Positions 34,039 through 44,516 of a DNA stretch of 64,000 nt are shown piece after piece. The stretch's first letter is position 1. Each line of letters starts with the position of its first letter. The notes beneath the pieces are model-generated. The model was not told the origin of the DNA, ran no database searches, and was given only the letters and a program-made list of their open reading frames with translations. The translations under genes and the position numbers were made by a program. Origin of the DNA: Actinomadura cremea (GTDB lineage: Bacteria > Actinomycetota > Actinomycetes > Streptosporangiales > Streptosporangiaceae). Where the stretch lies: the NCBI RefSeq assembly GCF_014648495.1, contig NZ_BMRF01000001.1, positions 186,001 to 250,000 on the forward strand. The letters are read 5' to 3'.

Positions 34039-34622
34039 CAGCGGTCGGGGTCGGTCAGGTGGCCCAGGAGTTTGCGGGCCAGTGCGTCCAGGGTGGCCAG
34101 TTCCCGGGGTGTGAGTCCGGCCAGCAGGGTGGTGACGTTGGCGGTGTGCCGCGCCATGGCGGCGTCGACGGTGGCGTAGCCCTGGTCGGTGAGGCGGATC
34201 TGGAAGCTGCGCCGGTCGGCGCGGTCCAGGGAGCGTTCGATCATTCCGGCGGACTCCAGCCGGTCCAGGCGGTTGGTCATCCCCGCCCGGGAGAGCATCA
34301 GCAGGTCGGACAGGCGCGAAGGGCTGAGGGCGTACGGGGCGCCCGAGCGGCGCAGCGCCGCCAGGACGTCGAACTCGCCGCGCTGCAGGCCGAACTCGCC
34401 GAACACCTGCTCCTGGGCGGGGCCGAGGAGCATGTTCACGCGGCCGAGCCGGCCGACCACCGCGATCGCGGTCAGGTCCAGGTCCGGGCGTTCCCGCTGC
34501 CAGGCGGAGACCACCGCGTCCACCGCGTCCCGGGCGTCCGTCGGATCGTCCACGTGCGCGCTGGGGGCGGTGCCGGGTGAGGTGGAAGCCGGGGTCTGGT
34601 CGTGCGTGTTCGCGGCGCTCAT
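34038..34622 (-). CDS. MarR-family regulator
   Basis: I choose ATG 34622 (194 residues), preceded by GGGGG; an upstream in-frame TTG would add ten unlikely residues. The winged helix is clear (LRRSGAPYALSPSRLSDLLM, LSRAGMTNRLDRLESAGMIE, DRRSFQIRLTDQG). A 15-bp-arm dyad covers the divergent promoter region shared with the cupin gene, so it probably represses both itself and the cupin/reductase pair. The inducing ligand is unknown. Confidence 0.9.
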   Translation of the reverse strand: MSAANTHDQTPASTSPGTAPSAHVDDPTDARDAVDAVVSAWQRERPDLDLTAIAVVGRLGRVNMLLGPAQEQVFGEFGLQRGEFDVLAALRRSGAPYALSPSRLSDLLMLSRAGMTNRLDRLESAGMIERSLDRADRRSFQIRLTDQGYATVDAAMARHTANVTTLLAGLTPRELATLDALARKLLGHLTDPDR

Positions 34623-34632
34623 GCCCCCATTG

Positions 34633-34681
34633 TAGTTCGGAGTCAAATACAAACATCACCGTATAGTTTGACGCCGTACTA
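34633..34681. promoter_or_regulatory. MarR operator dyad in the divergent promoter
   Basis: TAGTTCGGAGTCAAA (34633-34647) and TTTGACGCCGTACTA (34667-34681) are inverted copies matching at 13 of 15 positions, with a 19-bp spacer that contains TATAGT-like promoter sequence. It fills the gap between the MarR and cupin genes. Confidence 0.6.
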
Positions 34682-34704
34682 TCAGACGTGTAATCATCTC
34701 CGGC

Positions 34705-35229
34705 ATGAGCGAAACACACCCCGCGGGGACGCCGCTGGACGAGCGGGCCGGGTTCGACCCCCTGGTGGTCCACGCGCAGGACGCCGAGTTCCTCGGCGCC
34801 GGGTCGGACACCATCGCGCTGCTGGCCGACGCGTCGGCCACCGGCGGCCTGCTGGGAGTCAGCCGCACGACCTTGGGGTCGGGCAGGGACGGCGCGACCC
34901 CGCACTACCACCGCGGTTCGGCCGAGTTGTTCTTCGTCCTGGACGGACGGCTGCAGGTCCTGGCGGACGAGGAGGTGGTGGAGGTCGAGGCCGGCGGCGC
35001 CGTCGTGGTCCCGCCGCACACCGTCCACGCCTTCGCGGCCGCTCCCGGGTCGGGCGCCGACGTGCTGATCACGATCACCCCGGGCGTGGAGCGGTTCGCC
35101 TACTTCCGCCTGCTGGACCGCGTCCGCCACGGCCGCGCCGACCCCCGGGAACTGCTGGCGGTCCAGGACCGCTTCGACACCCACTTCGTCGACAGCACCC
35201 GCTGGCACCGGACTCGCGCGGCCGCCTGA
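34705..35229 (+). CDS. Cupin-domain protein
   Basis: The 174-residue protein starts at ATG 34705. The cupin metal-binding motifs are PHYHRGSAELFFVLDG (motif 1) and VVVPPHTVHAF (motif 2), giving a single conserved beta-barrel with His ligands. It may be an oxygenase, isomerase or small-molecule sensor. Its divergent MarR neighbour and the reductase-like gene 69 bp downstream suggest a small inducible detoxification unit. Confidence 0.85.
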   Translation: MSETHPAGTPLDERAGFDPLVVHAQDAEFLGAGSDTIALLADASATGGLLGVSRTTLGSGRDGATPHYHRGSAELFFVLDGRLQVLADEEVVEVEAGGAVVVPPHTVHAFAAAPGSGADVLITITPGVERFAYFRLLDRVRHGRADPRELLAVQDRFDTHFVDSTRWHRTRAAA

Positions 35230-35298
35230 CCGCACCGCCCGACCCCGCCCCACTGCCCCTACCAGCCCCCCAGTCGCACGCACCCCCAGGGAGACATC

Positions 35299-35847
35299 AT
35301 GCGAAAGATCATCGCTTCCACCTACACCACCCTCGACGGCTTCATCGACAACCCCCATGAGTGGTCCCTGAGCTACAACAGCGAGGACGCCATGGCGCAC
35401 GCCCTGGCCCTGACCACCGGGTGCGACGCGCTGCTGCTGGGCCGCGTCACCTACGAGGGCATGGCTCAGGCATGGCCGAACATGGGCGGCAACCCCTACT
35501 CCGACCACGTCAACGCCATGACCAAGTACGTGGTGGCCTCCCAGCCGGTCGACGCCGCCGCGTGGAACCCCACCGTCGTGATACCGGGCGACGACCTCAC
35601 CGCTGAGATCACCGGCCTCAAGGAGCGGGACGGCGGCGACATCCTCATCTGGGGCAACGGCCGCCTCACCGACCACCTGGCCACGGCCGGGCTGCTCGAC
35701 GAGTACCGGATCTGGATCTACCCCGTCCTCAAGGGCCGGGGCGAGCCGCTGTTCCGCCCCGAGAGCGTCACCGGCCTGCGGCTCACCGACACCACGACCT
35801 TTACCTCCGGCGTCACGGTCCTCACCTACAGGCCGACCTCCGATTGA
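35299..35847 (+). CDS. Dihydrofolate reductase-family protein
   Basis: The 182-residue protein starts at ATG 35299 behind AGGGAGA. It has the RibD-C/DHFR-like markers MRKIIASTYTTLDGFIDNP, ALLLGRVTYEGMAQAWP, ILIWGNGRLTDHLATAGLLD and IYPVLKGRGEPLF. It probably uses NADPH on an unknown substrate. It likely belongs to the MarR-controlled unit with the cupin gene. It is only distantly similar to the family member at 23772-24302. Confidence 0.87.
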   Translation: MRKIIASTYTTLDGFIDNPHEWSLSYNSEDAMAHALALTTGCDALLLGRVTYEGMAQAWPNMGGNPYSDHVNAMTKYVVASQPVDAAAWNPTVVIPGDDLTAEITGLKERDGGDILIWGNGRLTDHLATAGLLDEYRIWIYPVLKGRGEPLFRPESVTGLRLTDTTTFTSGVTVLTYRPTSD

Positions 35848-36038
35848 ACACCGCTCGTGGCCGGGGGCCGCGGCCTTCCGCCCGCGGCCCCCGGCCGTTC
35901 CGGTGCCGCACGGCGCGGCGCGTCCGGGTGTTCAGGCGGTGCTCACGTGGCGGTCATCCGGTGCACGGACGGGCGCTGCGGCGGCCGTCGAGGGTGGTGC
36001 CCGCCCGGCGCGGCGCCGTGGCGGATGGAGGTGCGCGG

Positions 36039-37124
36039 ATGAGGGTGTGGCGCAAGGCCGCGGTGGGGTGCGCGGCGGTCGTCCTGGCGGGCGGGGCCGC
36101 CGTTCCGGCGGAGGCCGGGGAGCGGCGCGGCGGGAGGTTCGACCTCCAGGCGCACCGGGGCGGTCTCGGGCTGGTGGTGGAGAGCACGACGGCGGCGTTC
36201 GCCAACGCCCTGGAGGTCGGGGTCTCGACGCTGGAGCTGGACGTGCAGATCACCGCGGACCGGCGCGCGGTCGTCACCCACGACCGGCAGGTCAGCGGGC
36301 GCAAGTGCCGGGACACCGGGCCCGCGTTCCCCGGCGACCCCGAGTACCCGTACGTCGGCAAGTACGTCAAGGACCTGACGCTGCGGCAGGTGTGGACGCT
36401 GGACTGCGGCTCCCAGACGCTCGCGGAGCACCCGGGGCAGCGGCCCGTGCCGGGGGCGCGGATGCCGCTGCTCGGCCAGGTGTTCGACCTCGTCCACCGC
36501 TACCGCGCCTACGGGGTGAAGCTCAACATCGAGACCAAGGTCGAGGCGGGGGCGCCGGACGAGACGGCGCCGCGCGAGCAGTTCGTGCGGATCACGGCAG
36601 GCGAGGTGCGCCGCGCGCGGATGCTGCGGCAGGTGACGATCCAGAGCTTCGACTGGGGCGCGCTGATGCGGATGCGCGAGGTGGAGCCCCGGCTGGAGCT
36701 GGTGGCGCTCACCAACTTCGACTTCCTGCAGACCGGTCGGCCCGGACGGTCGCCGTGGCTGGGCGGCATCGACATCGACGACTTCGGCGGCGACCCGCTG
36801 AAGGCGGTCAAGTCGTTCGGCGCGTCCACGTTCTCGCCGGTGCACGGCTTCCCGCAGAACGGGACCGTCACCGACCCCGGCTACCGGCCCTACGTGACCG
36901 AGGCGATGGTGGACCGGGCGCACCGGCTGGGGATCGAGGTGGTGCCCTGGACGGTCAACGACACGGCCACCATGAGCAAGCTGATCGGCGACGGCGTGGA
37001 CGGCCTCATCACCGACCGTCCGGACCGGCTCCGCGCGGTGATGGCCGACCACGGGCTCAGGCTCCCGAAGCGGTACGAGGCCGAGAAGCCCCGCGATCAC
37101 CGGACGGCCGCCGGCACCGGCTGA
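36039..37124 (+). CDS. Secreted glycerophosphodiester phosphodiesterase
   Basis: I choose ATG 36039 (361 residues), with GGAGG at suitable spacing and an immediate signal peptide (MRVWRKAAVGCAAVVLAGG, cleavage near AEAGE). The catalytic GDPD motifs follow: AHRGG with the first His, ESTTAAFANALEVGVSTLEL, DVQITADRRAVVTHD, and a late block NIETKVEAG; QSFDWGAL and VVPWTVND complete the TIM barrel. The exported enzyme should release glycerol-3-phosphate from phosphodiesters such as lipid headgroups or teichoic-acid-like polymers. Confidence 0.92.
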   Translation: MRVWRKAAVGCAAVVLAGGAAVPAEAGERRGGRFDLQAHRGGLGLVVESTTAAFANALEVGVSTLELDVQITADRRAVVTHDRQVSGRKCRDTGPAFPGDPEYPYVGKYVKDLTLRQVWTLDCGSQTLAEHPGQRPVPGARMPLLGQVFDLVHRYRAYGVKLNIETKVEAGAPDETAPREQFVRITAGEVRRARMLRQVTIQSFDWGALMRMREVEPRLELVALTNFDFLQTGRPGRSPWLGGIDIDDFGGDPLKAVKSFGASTFSPVHGFPQNGTVTDPGYRPYVTEAMVDRAHRLGIEVVPWTVNDTATMSKLIGDGVDGLITDRPDRLRAVMADHGLRLPKRYEAEKPRDHRTAAGTG

Positions 37125-37126
37125 CC

Positions 37127-37152
37127 GGCCGTCCGAAGGGGCGGGGACGGCC
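37127..37152 (+). terminator. Hairpin after the phosphodiesterase gene
   Basis: GGCCGTCC (37127-37134) pairs with GGACGGCC (37145-37152), loop 10 bases, two bases after the stop codon. Confidence 0.45.
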
Positions 37153-37258
37153 GAGGACGGGACGGGATTGTGGCGACGGGGGGTGGCGTCGGCGGTTGAT
37201 GCGGGCGGGTACTTTACTGGGGCGGTGCCCGGCCCGCATCATTCGTTGTCTTGAATCG

Positions 37259-37272
37259 TTCACATTTGTGAA
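37259..37272. promoter_or_regulatory. Candidate Fur-type operator
   Basis: TTCACA-TT-TGTGAA lies 14 bp before the Fur-family start codon, in a locally AT-rich segment. Its position fits autoregulation by the Fur paralogue. Confidence 0.45.
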
Positions 37273-37286
37273 GTTAGGTTGACGCC

Positions 37287-37715
37287 ATGACCGCATCCCA
37301 GACCCCGAACGCGGCCCAGGAGCTGCGCGGAGCCGGCCTGCGGGTGACGGCCGCCCGCGTCGCGCTGCTCGAGACCGTCCGGGTCGGCGACCACCTCGGC
37401 GTCGAGGCGATCGCCTCGGGGGTCCGCGACCGCGTGGGCCACATCAGCCTCCAGGCCGTCTACGAGGCGCTGCACGCGCTCACCGCGGCGGGGCTCGTCC
37501 GCCGCATCGAACCGGCCGGGAGCCCGGCGCGGTTCGAGGGGCGCGTCGGCGACAACCACCACCACCTGGTGTGCCGCACGTGCGGCGCGGTCAAGGACGT
37601 CGACTGCGCGGTCGGGCACCCGCCGTGCCTGGACCCGGTGGACGACTCCGGGTACCTGGTCGACGAGGCGGACGTGACGTTCTGGGGCATCTGCCCCAAG
37701 TGCCAGGCCGCCTGA
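37287..37715 (+). CDS. Fur-family regulator (FurA/CatR-like paralogue)
   Basis: The 142-residue protein starts at ATG 37287. It has the Fur winged helix (LRVTAARVALLETV, HISLQAVYEALHALTAAGLV), the His-rich metal site [13 protein letters not shown] and a second Cys pair CPKC. It is closely similar to the FurA encoded at the other end of katG, which suggests an old duplication. It is convergent with katG rather than co-transcribed. It probably senses peroxide or iron; the duplicated regulator may control a different target set. Confidence 0.92.
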   Translation: MTASQTPNAAQELRGAGLRVTAARVALLETVRVGDHLGVEAIASGVRDRVGHISLQAVYEALHALTAAGLVRRIEPAGSPARFEGRVGDNHHHLVCRTCGAVKDVDCAVGHPPCLDPVDDSGYLVDEADVTFWGICPKCQAA

Positions 37716-37755
37716 CGGCCGGGCCGGCCCGCACGGGCCGACCCGGACCGATCGG

Positions 37756-40020
<2,265 letters not shown>

Positions 40021-40452
40021 TCAGGAACTCTCGGCGGTGGAGCAGTCGGGGCACAGCCCCCAGAAGACGACCTCGGCCTCGTCGATCGCGTAGCCGCGGT
40101 CGTCCGACGCGGTCAGGCACGGCGCCTCGCCGACGGCGCAGTCGACGTCGGCGATGGCGCCGCATTCCCGGCACACGAGGTGGTGGTGGTTGTCCCCGAC
40201 CCGCAACTCGTAGCGCGCCACGGAGCCGGACGGCTGGATGCGCCGCACCAGCCCCGCCGCCGTCAACGTGTGCAACGAGTCGTACACGGCCTGGTGGGAG
40301 ACCTTGGGGAGGCGGGAGCGCACGGCGCCGATGATCGTGTCCGTGTCCGCGTGCGGGTGCGCCCGCACCGCGCTCAGCACGGCCGTCCGGGGACGGGTCA
40401 CGCGCAGAGCGGCCCCGCGCAGCATCCGCTGGAAGTCCAAGGCCGTCGCCAC
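40021..40452 (-). CDS. furA: Ferric-uptake-type repressor FurA of the katG operon
   Basis: I favour GTG 40452 (143 residues), which aligns with the known start position of actinobacterial FurA proteins; a TTG at 40488 is possible. No ribosome site precedes it, consistent with the leaderless furA transcripts known in mycobacteria. Features are [40 protein letters not shown], the site [13 protein letters not shown] and CPDC at the C-terminus. FurA represses furA-katG and releases DNA on oxidation. Confidence 0.92.
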   Translation of the reverse strand: MATALDFQRMLRGAALRVTRPRTAVLSAVRAHPHADTDTIIGAVRSRLPKVSHQAVYDSLHTLTAAGLVRRIQPSGSVARYELRVGDNHHHLVCRECGAIADVDCAVGEAPCLTASDDRGYAIDEAEVVFWGLCPDCSTAESS

Positions 40453-40460
40453 GTCGGAAA

Positions 40461-40486
40461 GACTGGCCCAGTTTCTTGAACCAGTC
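40461..40486. promoter_or_regulatory. Inverted repeat upstream of furA
   Basis: GACTGG (40461-40466 in the plus orientation) and CCAGTC (40481-40486) frame an AT-richer 14-bp centre immediately before the furA start. This is where a FurA/CatR operator would lie. Confidence 0.45.
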
Positions 40487-40567
40487 AAGAGTAGGAATCG
40501 ATAAGGGTGAAAGTGATGATCTACCCCGGGGCGGGCCCGGCCGGCCTCCGCCCGGACGGCCGCGCGA

Positions 40568-41134
40568 TCAGCGGTCGCCGACGCCGAACAGGACCGTCAG
40601 GACGTCCTCGATGATCTCGGGATGGTCGGCCTGCTCCCGGTCGAGCAGCCACTGCTGCTGCATGCCGTCCAGGAGCGCCAGCAGCGCCGTCGCCGCCGCG
40701 CGCGGGGTGAGGCCGCTCGGCAGCCGGTCGCCCCACCGTTCGGTGAAGGTGCGGACCATGCGCTCGCGCACCTTCGCGTAGTGGTCGCGGAAGTGCTCCT
40801 GCGCCGGATGCCCCTCCGTCACGCTCTCGGCCATCAGGACGGTGTAGACCTGCGCGAGCCCGGGGTGCTCGTGGTCGTGCGCGATCACCTCGGCCATCTG
40901 GCCGGGCCAGTCCTCGCCGGCGTGCTCGGCGAGCAGGTGCTCGCGGTTGAGCTCCTCGCGGCGGCGCAGGATCTCGACCAGCAGCCTCTTCTTGCTCGGG
41001 AAGTAGTGCAGGACGCCCTGCCTGGTCAGGCCCACCCGCGCCGCGATCGCGTCGAGGGAGGCCCCGCGGTAGCCGTGCGCGGCGAACATCTCGAGCGCGA
41101 CGTCCACGATCTCCTCGCGCCTGCTCCGCGTCAT
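40568..41134 (-). CDS. TetR/AcrR-family repressor
   Basis: The 188-residue protein starts at ATG 41134. Its helix-turn-helix is complete (IVDVALEMFAAHGYRGASLD, AIAARVGLTRQGVLHYFPSK), and the remainder is a ligand-binding helical domain. It is divergent from the SDR gene. A perfect inverted repeat at 41171-41190 sits between them, so it likely represses both. Confidence 0.92.
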   Translation of the reverse strand: MTRSRREEIVDVALEMFAAHGYRGASLDAIAARVGLTRQGVLHYFPSKKRLLVEILRRREELNREHLLAEHAGEDWPGQMAEVIAHDHEHPGLAQVYTVLMAESVTEGHPAQEHFRDHYAKVRERMVRTFTERWGDRLPSGLTPRAAATALLALLDGMQQQWLLDREQADHPEIIEDVLTVLFGVGDR

Positions 41135-41170
41135 GCGATCTCCACGGACGAACCGTACCGCCCCTATCCC

Positions 41171-41190
41171 TACCTACAGGTAAGTAGGTA
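41171..41190. promoter_or_regulatory. TetR operator between divergent genes
   Basis: TACCTAC (41171-41177) and GTAGGTA (41184-41190) form perfect 7-bp arms with a 6-bp spacer. The end is 11 bp before the SDR start codon. Confidence 0.65.
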
Positions 41191-41201
41191 CGCTGCCCGG
41201 C

Positions 41202-41909
41202 ATGAGCGAAACGGCGATCATCACGGGAGCGGCGGGCGGCATCGGCGCGGCGGCGGCCCGGCGGCTGGCCGCGTCCGGGGCCCGGTGCGTCCTGGTCGAC
41301 CGCGACCCGGAGGTGACCGGCGTCGCCGCCTCCATCGGCGGCACCGCGCTGGTGGGCGACCTGACCGACCCCGAGCTGTCGATGCGCGCGGCCGCGGCCG
41401 CCGGCGACCGGCTCGACCTGCTCGTCCTCAACGCCGGGACGAACTGCCTCGACAAGGACCCGGCCACCCTCGACCTCGACCGCTACCAGGCCGTCGTCGG
41501 CGTGAACCAGCACTCGGTCACCTACGGGCTGCGCGCCGCGCTCCCGGTGATGCGCCGGACCGGCGGCGGCTCGATCGTCGTCACCGCGTCGCTCGCCGCG
41601 CTGCACGGCGTCGAGCAGGACCCGATCTACACGATGACCAAGCACGCGGTCATCGGCCTGGTCCGCGCCCTGTCCGGGCCGCTGTCGCGGGAGGGGGTCC
41701 GGCTCGCCGCCGTCTGCCCCGGCCTCGTCGACACCCCGCTCACGGCGGGCGCCCGCGACCGCTTCCACGCGGCGGGCATCCCGATGCTCACCGCCGACGA
41801 GGTCGCCGCGGCCATCGAGGAGACCCTCCGCACCGGCGAGCCCGGCACGGAACTGGTCGTCCGCCCCGGGCAGGCCCCCGCGCGCTACGTCCCGGCGCCG
41901 ATCCCCTAA
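41202..41909 (+). CDS. Short-chain dehydrogenase/reductase
   Basis: The 235-residue enzyme starts at ATG 41202. The cofactor motif GAAGGIG (residues 9-15), NAG (about 77-79), catalytic Ser130 and the YTMTK motif (Tyr143, Lys147) are intact. The early Asp in VLVDRDPE after the second strand suggests NAD rather than NADP preference. The gene is controlled by the divergent TetR protein. The substrate is unknown. Confidence 0.9.
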   Translation: MSETAIITGAAGGIGAAAARRLAASGARCVLVDRDPEVTGVAASIGGTALVGDLTDPELSMRAAAAAGDRLDLLVLNAGTNCLDKDPATLDLDRYQAVVGVNQHSVTYGLRAALPVMRRTGGGSIVVTASLAALHGVEQDPIYTMTKHAVIGLVRALSGPLSREGVRLAAVCPGLVDTPLTAGARDRFHAAGIPMLTADEVAAAIEETLRTGEPGTELVVRPGQAPARYVPAPIP

Positions 41910-41985
41910 GCCCCGCTCACCTGCGCCTTCTGGGGCGGAATCCACCGTTCAGTGACTCGAACTTCACAAAGTCACTATTGCACGT

Positions 41986-42006
41986 TACGTTCCCAGCAGT
42001 AACGTA
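41986..42006. promoter_or_regulatory. Inverted repeat upstream of the alanine symporter
   Basis: TACGTT (41986-41991) and AACGTA (42001-42006) are separated by 9 bp. The region also holds two near copies of TCACAAAG (about 41964 and 42012). It lies 25 bp before the symporter start and may be its operator. Confidence 0.4.
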
Positions 42007-42030
42007 CGTCTCACAAAGCGCGGTGGTTCG

Positions 42031-43422
42031 ATGGAGTCGCTCGAGAACTTCCTGTCCGACGTGAGCAGCTTCGTCTGGGGTCCGTGGCTGCTCATCCCGC
42101 TACTTCTGCTGACCGGCCTCTATCTCACGATCCTGCTGCGCGGCATCCAGTTCCGCCACTTCAAGCTCGCCTTCTGGCTCGCGTTCGTCAAACGCAGCGA
42201 CGGCGACGACAGCGAAGGCGACATCGCCCACTACCAGGCGCTGACCACGGCGCTGGCCGCCACCGTCGGGGTGGGGAACATCGCGGGCGTCGCGACCGCC
42301 ATCGCCCTCGGCGGGCCGGGCGCGGTGTTCTGGATGTGGTGCACCGGCCTGGTCGGCATGGCGACCAAGTACAGCGAGGCGTTCCTCGGGGTGCGGTTCC
42401 GCCGCAAGGACGCCGCCGGCGAGCAGAGCGGCGGCCCCATGCACTACCTCCGCGAGGGGATCAAGGGCCGCCTCGGCTGGTTCCTCGGCGGATTCTTCGC
42501 CATCGCGGGCGTCCTCGCCTCGTTCGGCATCGGCAACATGGTCCAGGCGAACACCGTCACCAGCAACGTCGAGGACGAGTGGGGCCTGCACACCTGGGCC
42601 ACCGGGCTGCTGATCACGGTCCTGGCGGCGGTGGTGATCGTCGGCGGCATCAAGAGCATCGGCAGGATCACCGCCGCCTTCGTCCCGATCATGATCGTCT
42701 TCTACATCCTGGGCGCGGCCGGAGTCCTCGCGTTCAACCTCGGCGAGCTGCCCGGCGCGGTCGGCCTCATCTTCACCGACGCCTTCTCGGGCACTGCCGC
42801 CACCGGCGGGTTCGCCGGCGCGGGCGTCGCCGCGGCCATCCAGTACGGCGTCGCGCGCGGGATCTTCTCCAACGAGTCCGGGCTGGGCACCGGCGGCATC
42901 GCCGCGGCGGCCGCCAAGACCACGCACCCGGTGCGGCAGGCGCTCGTGTCGATGACCCAGACCTTCATCGACACCCTCGTCGTCGTCAGCTTCACCGCGC
43001 TGACGATCATCGTGACGGGCGTCTGGAAGACCGGCGGCGAGGACCAGGCCGCCACCTTCACGGCCCGCGCCTTCGACGAGGGACTGCCGGGCGACTGGGG
43101 CAGCGTCATCGTCACGTTCGGCGTGCTGTTCTTCGCCTTCTCCACCCTGCTCGGGTGGTCGTACTACGGCGAGCGCTGCATGGAGTACCTGCTCGGCAGG
43201 AAGGCCGTGCTCCCCTACCGCCTGGTCTTCATCGCGATGGTCTACGTGGGCTCGGTCTCCACGATCACCGTGGTCTGGAACTTCTCCGACGTGATGAACG
43301 GGCTGATGGCCCTGCCCAACCTCGTCGGCCTGCTGATCCTGAGCCCGCTCGTCTGGCGGGAGACCCGCGCCTACTTCAAGCGCGGCCCGCAGGAAGAGCC
43401 GACCGACGCGATCAAGACGTGA
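42031..43422 (+). CDS. Sodium/alanine symporter (AGCS family)
   Basis: The 463-residue membrane protein starts at ATG 42031, shortly after GGTGG. It carries the AGCS signatures TTALAATVGVGNIAGVATAI, ALGGPGAVFWMWCTGLVGMA, TKYSEAFLGVRFR and ARGIFSNESGLGTGGIAAA with about eleven transmembrane segments. It should take up alanine or glycine with sodium. It is monocistronic and followed by a perfect terminator hairpin. Confidence 0.95.
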   Translation: MESLENFLSDVSSFVWGPWLLIPLLLLTGLYLTILLRGIQFRHFKLAFWLAFVKRSDGDDSEGDIAHYQALTTALAATVGVGNIAGVATAIALGGPGAVFWMWCTGLVGMATKYSEAFLGVRFRRKDAAGEQSGGPMHYLREGIKGRLGWFLGGFFAIAGVLASFGIGNMVQANTVTSNVEDEWGLHTWATGLLITVLAAVVIVGGIKSIGRITAAFVPIMIVFYILGAAGVLAFNLGELPGAVGLIFTDAFSGTAATGGFAGAGVAAAIQYGVARGIFSNESGLGTGGIAAAAAKTTHPVRQALVSMTQTFIDTLVVVSFTALTIIVTGVWKTGGEDQAATFTARAFDEGLPGDWGSVIVTFGVLFFAFSTLLGWSYYGERCMEYLLGRKAVLPYRLVFIAMVYVGSVSTITVVWNFSDVMNGLMALPNLVGLLILSPLVWRETRAYFKRGPQEEPTDAIKT

Positions 43423-43428
43423 CGCCCC

Positions 43429-43461
43429 GCTCCGCCCCGGGACGCCGTCCCGGGGCGGAGC
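43429..43461 (+). terminator. Perfect 15-bp terminator hairpin
   Basis: 43429-43443 pairs without mismatch to 43447-43461 around a 3-base loop, six bases after the symporter stop. Confidence 0.75.
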
Positions 43462-43887
43462 GCCCGGCGACCCCCTCGTCCACTCCTGAAACACGTTCTC
43501 GCGAGCCGCGGATTCACCCCTCGCCGAACGGACGATGAACGGCGAACGTCCTCGAACACGCCACGTCCGCCTTTCTCGCCAATGCAGCCACTCAGTTCAC
43601 ACGAGTCACACGGAATGACTTCTGGATAGCTGCCAAAAGAAGGCGACAATATAGGCACCTTTCGGGCGTTGACCGCCCCGTGGGCCTTGCCTATGGTGTT
43701 AATAGAACGCGTTCTAGTCAGACGGCCGGTGTGCCTCGCGCCGAAGGAGACGCGGGTGCCGTCCGGCCGACGGTCCCGATCCACCGTGCTTCCCCGCTCC
43801 GCCGGCCACGGACGGGCAGGCCCACCGGATCGCGGACTCCCCACCCCCCCTTCCTCCGGGTGCAGGCGCGACGCCCACGTTCCCGAA
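43462..43887. other. Intergenic region with promoter and KstR-like box
   Basis: No gene is supported. Near its middle is a good promoter, TTGACC (43669-43674), 17 bp, TATGGT (43692-43697), followed by the palindrome at 43703-43716. The transcript would have a leader of roughly 195 bases before the secreted-protein gene. Confidence 0.5.
43703..43716. promoter_or_regulatory. KstR-like operator
   Basis: TAGAACGCGTTCTA is a perfect 14-bp palindrome that fits the published KstR consensus TnnAACnnGTTnnA. It begins 6 bp after a TATGGT -10 element and so covers the expected transcription start, an ideal place for repression. Confidence 0.6.
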
Positions 43888-43899
43888 ATGAGGACACCC

Positions 43900-44379
43900 T
43901 TGTCCCGCATCAGCAAGAAGGCCGCGTTCTTCGCGACGACCGCCGCGGCAGCCCTCACCGTCACCATGACCGCCACCCCCGCGCTGGCCTGGCCGGCCGG
44001 GAACTTCACCGCCACCCTCGACGGCACCATGGTGATCGACGCGGGCATCCCCGCCTCGTGCACCGACTCCACCCTCAGCGGCACCATCGCCGCGGACGGC
44101 ACGCTCAGCGTCACCTCCGCCTCCGTCAGCGGCTGCGGCGTCACCGTCACCCCCGTCGGCCTGCCGTGGAGCGGCAGCCTCAGCGGCGGCGTCGCGTCCT
44201 TCGACGGCTTCCAGATGAGCGCCATCGGCTGCACCTTCGGCGGCGACATCTCCGGCTCCTACTCCGGCGGCGAGACCTTCCCGGTCACCGCCTCGTTCAC
44301 GGAGCAGACCGTCGACCGGACGGCCGGCTGGCTGTGCCCGTCGTCCGCCACCATCACCGCGTCGTACACCTTCAGCTAG
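43900..44379 (+). CDS. Secreted protein of unknown function
   Basis: I favour TTG 43900 (159 residues), because TGAGGA lies five bases upstream; the in-frame ATG 43888 lacks a ribosome site and actually contains the start of that site. The signal peptide is textbook (SRISKKAAFFATTAAAALTV, cleavage after ALA). The mature 130 residues are Ser/Thr/Gly-rich, beta-strand-like, with four cysteines (ASC, SGCGV, IGC, WLC) that could form two disulfides. No family is recognised. The KstR-like box on its promoter suggests a link to sterol or steroid metabolism. Confidence 0.75.
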   Translation: MSRISKKAAFFATTAAAALTVTMTATPALAWPAGNFTATLDGTMVIDAGIPASCTDSTLSGTIAADGTLSVTSASVSGCGVTVTPVGLPWSGSLSGGVASFDGFQMSAIGCTFGGDISGSYSGGETFPVTASFTEQTVDRTAGWLCPSSATITASYTFS

Positions 44380-44425
44380 TCCTGACCCGCGAGACCGGTC
44401 GACCCCGGGCCGGTCCCCCTCTCCC

Positions 44426-44455
44426 GTGGCCCCGGCGGGCGCCCGCCGGGGCCAC
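44426..44455 (+). terminator. Perfect palindromic terminator
   Basis: 44426-44440 is the exact reverse complement of 44441-44455. The 15-bp arms form a strong hairpin 47 bp after the secreted-protein stop. Confidence 0.65.
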
Positions 44456-44468
44456 GGCGCCGCCCTCT

Positions 44469-44508
44469 TATTAGCGCTTCGCCAATAGCTATTGGCACAC
44501 CGCCAACC
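44469..44508. promoter_or_regulatory. Two copies of the mce-flanking dyad upstream of the PfpI-family gene
   Basis: TATTAGCG-CTT-CGCCAATA (44469-44487) and TATTGGCA-CAC-CGCCAACC (44490-44508) match the consensus TATTGGCG-N3-CGCCAATA, also found twice at 54572-54632. Their starts are 21 bp apart, two helical turns. The join between them is itself a perfect palindrome (GCCAATAG-CTATTGGC, 44481-44496). Confidence 0.6.
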
Positions 44509-44516
44509 ATGTTCTA

